From the NCBI GenBank assembly GCA_964444795.1, contig CAYUIQ010000273.1, positions 1 to 10,978 of the forward strand: a stretch of 10,978 nucleotides of DNA, in the 5' to 3' direction. This document shows, piece after piece, positions 1-5,122 of the stretch; positions within the stretch are counted from its first letter, which is position 1, and every line of letters begins with the position of its first letter. The notes beneath the pieces are model-generated. The model worked only from the letters and a program-made list of their open reading frames with translations, did no database searches and was not told where the DNA came from. Origin of the DNA: JABMRP01 sp964444795. GTDB lineage: Bacteria; Planctomycetota; Planctomycetia; Pirellulales; Thermoguttaceae. The translations under genes were made by a program, and so were the position numbers.

Positions 1-49
1 CTCTTGGTAAAGGTTGATGGTAAGTCGTTTCAGGCAAGGATTCAAGTCT

Positions 50-98
50 TCGCTTGGTGGAGCGCAGCCCGTAGCGGAGGCGACGCCCCACCAAGCGA
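50..98. repeat. Imperfect palindrome, REP-like hairpin
   Basis: The arms TCGCTTGGTGG (50-60) and CCACCAAGCGA (88-98) are perfectly complementary over 11 bp. After one mismatch, GCG (62-64) pairs with CGC (84-86). The loop is GC-rich. No T-run follows on either strand, so a simple intrinsic terminator is unlikely. The size and stem-loop form suit a dispersed palindromic (REP-like) element. Whether it is repeated elsewhere in the genome cannot be seen from this window. Confidence 0.45.
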
Positions 99-521
99 CG
101 CGGCCTCCTGACGCTGTTGCCGGAGGGTCAGAAACGCATGATGTGGATCGTGACACCTCCGGCCGGGAGGATTGGGCTGGGGCGCCTTGGTCCGACGCAC
201 CGACGTGCCGGCAAGAGGTTCTTGACACAGCTTCTTTCGCCACGAACTCGCCAGCGATCCCCCCTGCGGGTGGGCGTTATTGGCAAGCCAAATGATCGTG
301 GATTTCGGCGTTGTGTCTGCCCGGCTTCTGCTCATGCAACGAGTCCCGAATCCTCCGCATGGCACCACTGTAGCAGGTTCGCTCTTTCTCGCATATCGAT
401 CCGCGGTAGAAATGCCCCGACTGGGCTGCTTTCCTTCGCTTGGACTGCGGACCGGAACCGGGGAGACGGCCAACTACCGCCGCCTGCTCGGTTTCGTGTT
501 CCGTTTCTTCTTCTCTCAAGC

Positions 522-528
522 AAAGGAG
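522..528 (+). promoter_or_regulatory. Ribosome-binding site of the gene at 535
   Basis: AAAGGAG lies 6 nt upstream of the ATG at 535. It is a near-perfect Shine-Dalgarno and is the main reason for choosing that ATG over the in-frame ATG at 280. Confidence 0.6.
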
Positions 529-534
529 TTTGTC

Positions 535-687
535 ATGTCAAACCTGACCACGGCGTCGCGTGAACTGTTCAAGCGGCAGCCGGACGAGTGCTATCCGTCG
601 CTTACGGCATTGTGGGAACATTGCCAGCGGCAGAAGGAAGAAGGCCCCTCTATTGCGGCGGTCTCGCGTGAAAGCTACGATGGTTGA
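535..687 (+). pseudogene. N-terminal fragment of a larger protein (50 codons)
   Basis: The ATG at 535 follows a strong Shine-Dalgarno, and the frame encodes 50 residues before a TGA at 685-687. The first ~37 residues (starting MSNLTTASRELFKR, then a P-D-E-C-Y-P-S-L segment and W-E-H-C-Q-R-Q-K) look like the start of a family I recall from planctomycete genomes, where the protein is several hundred residues long and of the DUF932/phage-plasmid type. That assignment is from memory and weak. The remaining ~13 residues look random, and the frame ends where the expected protein should continue. I infer a gene cut off after about 37 codons, its start signals still intact. It could instead be a genuine short peptide. 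The methyltransferase begins 70 nt downstream on the same strand and may now use its promoter. Confidence 0.4.
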
Positions 688-757
688 CGTTCGGTGGTGT
701 TTCACCCACTTGCGGCAAGTGCAGATCCTATCCAGATGGCCTTCGAGGTAATCGAAT

Positions 758-1414
758 ATGACGGGAATCGACACGCTCAAGGAGTGGTTTCCGTGGCCGG
801 CCGGTCGGCCGACCGGCTCGGGATCGTCGAAGGGATGGTTTCCACCGGAGAACCAGACGCGGCTCCGGGATCTTCTTGGCCCTCACACGAAGGTCGTGTA
901 CGAGGCGGGGTCTTACCATGGTTTGTCTTCCCAGTTCCTCGCCCAGGCGGCTCCCAATGCCACCATCATCTGCAACGACCACTGGCTGGGCAGCCTGGAG
1001 CATCATATCACGCCCGAGTGGCGCGAGGATCTACCGCACTTGTTCGAGACGTTCCTTCATAACCTCTGGCCGTGGAGCGACCGCGTGATCCCGTTGCGGG
1101 CCACAATCCAGGATGGCATGGACTTGCTCGGGCACTTCAAAGTCATGCCCGACGTCGTCTACATCGACGGCAGTCACGACACACAATCGGTGTGCGACGA
1201 CGTGACCAAGGCGCTAAAACTGTTCCCCACGGCCGAAATCGTGGGCGACGACGCCAATTGGGAAAGCGTAATCATTGGTGTCCGCTTGGCGATTGCCCGG
1301 ATGCCGAACCGCGGTCTGGTAGCTCACGGGCCGTGCTGGTGGATCCCGCGCGACACGGCGACGTTGATGCGCCCGGCGGCCGAGACGAGCCAGGATGCGG
1401 AGCGCCCAACGTAG
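758..1414 (+). CDS. Class I SAM-dependent methyltransferase (Methyltransf_24-like)
   Basis: This 218-residue protein has a Rossmann methyltransferase pattern. Motif I is VVYEAGSYHGLSS (46-58), with the acidic residue E49 and the glycines G51 and G55 expected in the SAM-binding loop. A second strand-loop, IICNDHWLGS (70-79), follows. DVVYIDGSHD (132-141) is the characteristic D-G-S-H-D block of the Methyltransf_24 group, followed by EIVGDDANW (160-168). The start at 758 has GAGG at 745-748, 9 nt upstream. There is no signal peptide or membrane segment, so it is cytoplasmic. The family often acts on glycan or natural-product intermediates; the substrate here is unknown. The gene converges on a glycosyltransferase, which fits a glycan-related role only loosely. 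The frame ends at TAG (1412-1414), but the same frame stays open for 45 more codons that resemble coding sequence, so this copy may be shortened by a nonsense change. Confidence 0.75.
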   Translation: MTGIDTLKEWFPWPAGRPTGSGSSKGWFPPENQTRLRDLLGPHTKVVYEAGSYHGLSSQFLAQAAPNATIICNDHWLGSLEHHITPEWREDLPHLFETFLHNLWPWSDRVIPLRATIQDGMDLLGHFKVMPDVVYIDGSHDTQSVCDDVTKALKLFPTAEIVGDDANWESVIIGVRLAIARMPNRGLVAHGPCWWIPRDTATLMRPAAETSQDAERPT

Positions 1415-1552
1415 CCTCAGTGGTACGCCCTGCTCCCCAACTTGGCCGAAACAGTCGCCGAGGCCGGCATCCAACGCGACTCACACGGAGTACTCACTCC
1501 GTGGCGGCTTCAGTGCCCTTCGGCACAAACGGCGGGCCAGGCTGAACCGTGA
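1415..1552 (+). other. Open continuation of the methyltransferase frame past TAG
   Basis: Directly after the TAG the same frame reads PQWYALLPNLAETVAEAGIQ and goes on to a TGA at 1550-1552, 45 codons in all. The first ~20 residues look like a natural amphipathic C-terminal helix. The last ~18 overlap the 3' end of the opposite-strand glycosyltransferase. If the TAG were a sense codon the methyltransferase would be 264 residues. A recent nonsense mutation, a sequencing error or chance openness are all possible. Confidence 0.35.
1484..1503. terminator. Hairpin at the convergent gene junction
   Basis: CACGGAGT (1484-1491) and ACTCCGTG (1496-1503) form a perfect 8-bp stem with a 4-nt loop. It lies between the ends of the methyltransferase and the glycosyltransferase, and the glycosyltransferase stop codon (1494-1496) falls in the loop. 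No T-tract follows on either strand, so a bidirectional terminator is only a possibility based on position. Confidence 0.3.
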
Positions 1553-3464
1553 GGTTGGCAAAAAACGCTTCGTATTCCGCGGCAAGCTGTTCGGGGCGCC
1601 AACGTTGGGCGTGTTGCCGGGCCGCGTCGCTTGCCTGGCAATAGGCTTCGTCGTCGTCCCAGAGGCGAACGATCGTCTCTATCCACGGCTCCAGTTCGGC
1701 CTCGCTGGGCACGTCGGGAGTCACGTGCGTGTAGTTCTTTGGAACGTCGAGCAGGAAGCCCGCCTCCCCGATCGTCTCCGGCAGGGCGCCGCGGTTGCTT
1801 GCCACGACGGGGATGCCGTTGAGCATCGCTTCGGCCGCACACAGGCCGAACGACTCGTTGACCAGCGAGGGCATCAGCAGGATCCGGCTCTGGGCATAGA
1901 ACCGGCGCGGGTCGGGAGTGGCGGCCATCACCTCGACGTTGGGCATCCCGGCCAGATCGAGCCCTGCCTCGCCCAGCGCGTCGTTCTGCGTCCGTCCTTC
2001 GACCACCAACAGCCGGATGTCCGGCCGGCGTCGGGCGAGAATCCGGGCAACTCCAGCCAACACGAACACGCCTTTTGTCGGATGCGGATTCACCAGCGTG
2101 GCGAAACGCGGCTGTCGGTCGGTCGCCATTGCCCGTTCCCAATCGACGACCGGGGGCAAGTGATGCGTGGCCAGCCCCAGTTCGGCCCATTGCACCTGCC
2201 GCGCGTACTCCGACGACACGACGACGTGGTCCACCGGCCAGAAAAAGGCCGGCTCGCGGTACGCGAAGTTGTGGAGCCAGAAGACGACCGGAATGTCCCG
2301 GTTCTTGGCCAGACTGATCAGCGTTTGGGCCGGCGCGTTGCCGCCGTAGGTCAACACGACGTCGGGCCGATGGGCGTCGAGAAACGCCCCACAGGCCTGG
2401 TAGAAGGCCGTGGCCTCCGCGTCGTCGGTCCATGGGCCTCCCTGGCTATCGGTGCGAAAGATCGTTGTCTGCACGCCTTTGTGGTCCACGGTGACCGTCC
2501 GAGGCGGTTGACCGCCGGTCGAAGATGCACTGGCGTGGTCGGCGGTCGGGTCATCCGCCAGAACTTGATCCCACGAGAGCCCGTCCGGGCCGGCCGTTTG
2601 CGGTCCGCAGAAGGCGACCGTCTCGAAACCGATCTTCCCCAGCAGTTGCAGGGCGGAGGCGGTGGCGACGGTCGCTCCGCTGGTATGATCGATTAGGCAG
2701 TGCGGCGACACGAAGGCGATCTTTCGGACCCTTGGGACGCCGGTCGCCGCTGGCCCCGCGCCGTAAATGGGCCTGCCGGCCTGCCAGTTGGTCTGGAAGA
2801 TCTTCCGTTGGCCGCTTGTGGGCCGGGCATTGGCCTCCGAATCACGGGACGCCGCGCGGCAACGGCCGCTGCGCAGCGGCAGGAAGACAAACTCCGCCCC
2901 GGCCCGGGCAAGCCGCTTCCAGAAATCCCAGTCCTCGTCGCACCAGAGTAATTCGTTGAACCCGCCCAGTTTCTCCGCCAAGCGGCGATGATGGACGACT
3001 CCCAAGGGATCGGCGATGTTCATGGCGAACAGATTATCGCGCAGCCCCGTCGGGTCCCAAGTTCGCGTCCGTCCGTCGCCGTCCACCAGGTCGTATCCGA
3101 ACACCAGCACGTCGCCGCGGTCGGCGTGCCGGGCGACGTTTTCGAGGTGGTCGGGATAGAACTCGTCGGGCGGGTCGAGGTAGGCGATCAGCGAGCCCAA
3201 GGCACGTTGCAGCGCGGCGTTCCGCGCGGCCCCGGGTCCTTGGCTCTGGGGCAGGCGAATCAGCCGGACTCTCGGGTCGGCGGCTGCCTGGGCCTGGAGC
3301 GTCTCCCAGGTTTCGTCCGTCGATCCGTCGTCGACCGCCAGCAACTCCCAGTCGGCAAACGTCTGCCCGAGCACCGAGCGGACCGCCGCGGAGAGCGCTG
3401 CCGCCCCGTTATGGACGGAAAGTACGACGGAAACCAGAGGCGATGGCTGTGGGGGTCCCGTCAT
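1494..3464 (-). CDS. Bifunctional GT2-GT4 glycosyltransferase
   Basis: This 656-residue protein fuses two glycosyltransferase domains. Residues ~8-230 are a GT-A family 2 domain: SVVLSVHNG (12-20), the nucleotide-sugar motif AVDDGSTDE (43-51), a DxD-like LDPPDEF (96-102) and an acceptor-side CDEDWDF (175-181). Residues ~247-640 are a GT-B family 4 domain: an N-terminal Rossmann half starting KIAFVSPH (248-255), FWLHNF (395-400), and the conserved E-x7-E at E537 and E545 within NESFGLCAAEA. A linker of ~25 residues joins the halves. No membrane segment is present, so it probably acts at the cytoplasmic face on lipopolysaccharide, exopolysaccharide or glycoprotein precursors. GAGG lies 13 nt upstream of the ATG, which is far, so the exact start is uncertain, but the GT2 domain begins at residue ~8 and leaves little room for a later start. 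The gene follows the lipoprotein by 80 nt on the same strand and converges with the methyltransferase. Confidence 0.9.
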   Translation of the reverse strand: MTGPPQPSPLVSVVLSVHNGAAALSAAVRSVLGQTFADWELLAVDDGSTDETWETLQAQAAADPRVRLIRLPQSQGPGAARNAALQRALGSLIAYLDPPDEFYPDHLENVARHADRGDVLVFGYDLVDGDGRTRTWDPTGLRDNLFAMNIADPLGVVHHRRLAEKLGGFNELLWCDEDWDFWKRLARAGAEFVFLPLRSGRCRAASRDSEANARPTSGQRKIFQTNWQAGRPIYGAGPAATGVPRVRKIAFVSPHCLIDHTSGATVATASALQLLGKIGFETVAFCGPQTAGPDGLSWDQVLADDPTADHASASSTGGQPPRTVTVDHKGVQTTIFRTDSQGGPWTDDAEATAFYQACGAFLDAHRPDVVLTYGGNAPAQTLISLAKNRDIPVVFWLHNFAYREPAFFWPVDHVVVSSEYARQVQWAELGLATHHLPPVVDWERAMATDRQPRFATLVNPHPTKGVFVLAGVARILARRRPDIRLLVVEGRTQNDALGEAGLDLAGMPNVEVMAATPDPRRFYAQSRILLMPSLVNESFGLCAAEAMLNGIPVVASNRGALPETIGEAGFLLDVPKNYTHVTPDVPSEAELEPWIETIVRLWDDDEAYCQASDAARQHAQRWRPEQLAAEYEAFFANLTVQPGPPFVPKGTEAATE

Positions 3465-3544
3465 GTTGCGATTGGTGCCTCTTGAATTCCGCCGCCGATA
3501 AGGGGGTTAGCCGCGACGTGCGCGCTTCCGACGCACCCGGATGC

Positions 3545-4246
3545 TCATTGCTTGGCGAACGTAAGAATCGACGCGATGCCGAGCTTCGATGCCTGCTCGT
3601 CGTGCTGTTCGATATCCTGGGTCCGAAGATCGATCAAGTGGGCGTCGACCTTTGCGGCAAAGTCGATCCCGCGTATCTTCATTGACGTTTGTGTCATGGT
3701 TCCTTGCCACGTCGCTCGCAAGAACACCAAGTCACCGATCCGGCCCGACTCGGTGGGCGTCTGCTTCCAATCCGTTCGGTTACGTTTCACGCCGCGTAAC
3801 GCGCTATCGAGGAATTGCTCCACCGTCGCGTTGCGAACTTCTTCAGGATTCGTGACAAGATTGATCGCGACCGAAGGCCTGCTTCCGTCGGGACGCGGCG
3901 GTCCAACCCAAGCAACAACCTTCACACCGGGCGGGGTTGCCGGCGATGGCATGCGCTGATACCCTTTGGGCGGGCGGATCCGATAGTCGCCGAAGTTCTC
4001 GTAGGGGCCGAGTTGATCCGCCAAGGTCGGGTCCGACTCCCAGACGGGTAAGTTGGCCGTTGCGACGGGCTGCCCGGATTCAGCCGGAGGGGGTGGCGGG
4101 GGAGGTGCGGGACCGGCCCCTTGTGTGCCCGACGGGCTCGCCGAGGACGACTGACCGGACGACTCTCCGCCGCAGCCGGCAACGGCCAGCGCCAGCACGA
4201 CCAGGGACGTCGTCACGTAGCCGCGTGAAAACATCAACTTGTGCAT
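3545..4246 (-). CDS. Lipoprotein with a proline-rich linker
   Basis: The 233-residue protein begins with a lipoprotein signal: MHKLMFSRGY, a hydrophobic stretch (11-24) and the lipobox VAGC with Cys25. A low-complexity S/G/P linker (26-60) follows, including seven consecutive prolines (48-54). The folded part starts near residue 66 with a Y-R-I-R-P-P-K-G-Y segment and alternates strands and helices to the end (TFAKQ). It could belong to the PsbP/DcrB-like fold, but I recognise no named family and do not assign a function. The ATG at 4246 is preferred over the frame's upstream ATG at 4348 because the signal peptide starts here and GAGG lies 8 nt upstream; a second ATG four codons in (4234) is also possible. 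The product should be anchored in a membrane and face outward. The glycosyltransferase starts 80 nt after the stop, so cotranscription is possible without obvious functional linkage. Confidence 0.8.
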   Translation of the reverse strand: MHKLMFSRGYVTTSLVVLALAVAGCGGESSGQSSSASPSGTQGAGPAPPPPPPPAESGQPVATANLPVWESDPTLADQLGPYENFGDYRIRPPKGYQRMPSPATPPGVKVVAWVGPPRPDGSRPSVAINLVTNPEEVRNATVEQFLDSALRGVKRNRTDWKQTPTESGRIGDLVFLRATWQGTMTQTSMKIRGIDFAAKVDAHLIDLRTQDIEQHDEQASKLGIASILTFAKQ

Positions 4247-4618
4247 GAATGGAACCTCGGTTTCTTGTTCACGTAACCATGATCGGCGGGTGGCCACTTG
4301 ACCGCGAGCGATTGGAATCTGCAACCCCACGCCCTCGATAGACGGCATCCCGTGGGTACGGCGCCGGCCTGAGGGTCTTCGCTTTCAATTCGCCCCCACG
4401 ATTGTAGCCGTTTCGAGGAGGTCACGCCAGAACCGACACGGGCTTCACACCGCCAGGGTTTCCGCCGGGGCCACGCCCCATGCCAGTCGCGAATAACTTC
4501 GCCCCCGAGACCCTTGGGGCCTGAGCCCTCAGGTCTGCCTTGGTACCCTTGTATTACCCAGATCTTCTCGCTGTTGCCTTTCCTCGTCCTTTTCACGTCA
4601 CAACCTATTTCTGAACAC
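4247..4618. other. Intergenic region without a gene
   Basis: About 370 bases between the HEAT-like gene and the lipoprotein show no convincing reading frame. Read on the - strand there is a TACAAT hexamer at 4406-4401 about 155 nt upstream of the lipoprotein start, but no matching -35 box at 16-18 nt, so a promoter is only tentative. Small GC-rich inverted repeats occur around 4508-4536 (for example GGGC-CTGA-GCCC at 4517-4528) downstream of the HEAT-like gene; no T-run follows, so I do not call a terminator. Confidence 0.4.
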
Positions 4619-5095
4619 TCACTCACGGATGTACGATCGGACAAGGGACCAGTCCACATCGTTCGGGAAATGGAAACGGGGCGACCGCACCCTAAGCGAC
4701 GTGGGGCCCGGCTCCCCGGAGACTTGCAGCAGACTCGCGTATGCGCGCCTGCGAAACTTCTCAGACAATGATCCATCGCAAACGAAGCGAGCAAGAAATT
4801 CGCAGATCCTCACGTTCTTGCTGCCGTCGTAAACGGTGCTGACTACCGCGAGCGCGCCCTCTCGAACGCGTTCGTCCGGATCGTTGTTAGCCATATTCTC
4901 GCAACGTTCCAGGAATGGCCACGTGGGCCTCCAGTGAAAACGCACGATTGAAATCGCGACATGGCGGATCTCTGGGGCTGGGTCGTCCAAGAATGCCTCT
5001 GCGGCAGTTCGGCTTTCCAGCATGCTCTGCAATCGCGGTCCCGCCACGATCCGCCACCACTTCTCACGGTTCTCCTTAAACTCATCGGCCACCAT
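4619..5095 (-). CDS. Small HEAT-repeat-like protein, candidate immunity protein
   Basis: This 158-residue protein has no signal peptide or membrane segment and is probably cytoplasmic. It appears all-helical with HEAT-like units: AEAFLDDPAPEIRHVAISIV (32-51), where a D-D-P-x-P-E-I-R turn leads into a helix, and again NDPDERVREGALAVVSTV (71-88). A third helical pair lies near 95-125, and the end (FPNDVDWSLVRSYI, 143-156) is a D-V-D-W motif I recall from planctomycete HEAT-type proteins. It starts 27 nt downstream of the RHS-Hint stop on the same strand. In known RHS and other polymorphic toxin loci this is the position of the immunity gene, and helical-repeat immunity proteins are known. The immunity role is therefore an inference from position and fold. 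The Shine-Dalgarno is weak (AGG about 7 nt upstream), consistent with translational coupling to the RHS frame. A sampled line of the gene (4861-4920) is 33/60 GC, against 39/60 in the RHS core (7021-7080). Confidence 0.65.
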   Translation of the reverse strand: MVADEFKENREKWWRIVAGPRLQSMLESRTAAEAFLDDPAPEIRHVAISIVRFHWRPTWPFLERCENMANNDPDERVREGALAVVSTVYDGSKNVRICEFLARFVCDGSLSEKFRRRAYASLLQVSGEPGPTSLRVRSPRFHFPNDVDWSLVRSYIRE

Positions 5096-5122
5096 GCACC
5101 GCCTAAGCTCTCGCAGGATACC

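Larger units (their letters stand above)
1..534. other. Region without a convincing gene
   Basis: No reading frame here on either strand has a good ribosome-binding site, a recognisable domain or a natural-looking protein composition; the open frames are rich in R, P, S and G, as expected for chance frames in GC-rich DNA. The clear structure is a palindrome at 50-98. The last 40 bases are pyrimidine-rich and lead into a strong Shine-Dalgarno at 522-528 for the small gene at 535. A TTGACA-like hexamer at 222-227 has no matching -10 box at normal spacing, so I do not call a promoter. Confidence 0.5.

Noticed and set aside
42..473. 143-codon - strand frame at the left edge
   Set aside because: No ribosome-binding site or domain, and it runs across the palindrome; the composition is that of a chance frame.
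1510..2433. 307-codon - strand frame inside the glycosyltransferase
   Set aside because: It is the glycosyltransferase DNA read in another frame; arginine-rich and lacking motifs.
1395..2696. 433-codon open frame on the + strand
   Set aside because: It lies antisense to the glycosyltransferase, whose motifs on the - strand are unmistakable; the + translation is R/P/G-rich with no domain.
4247..4348. 34-residue N-terminal extension of the lipoprotein
   Set aside because: It would bury the lipoprotein signal inside the chain; the ATG at 4246 has GAGG 8 nt upstream.
4401..4406. TACAAT -10 box for the lipoprotein
   Set aside because: No acceptable -35 hexamer at 16-18 nt, and a lone -10 match is expected by chance; mentioned only in the intergenic entry.
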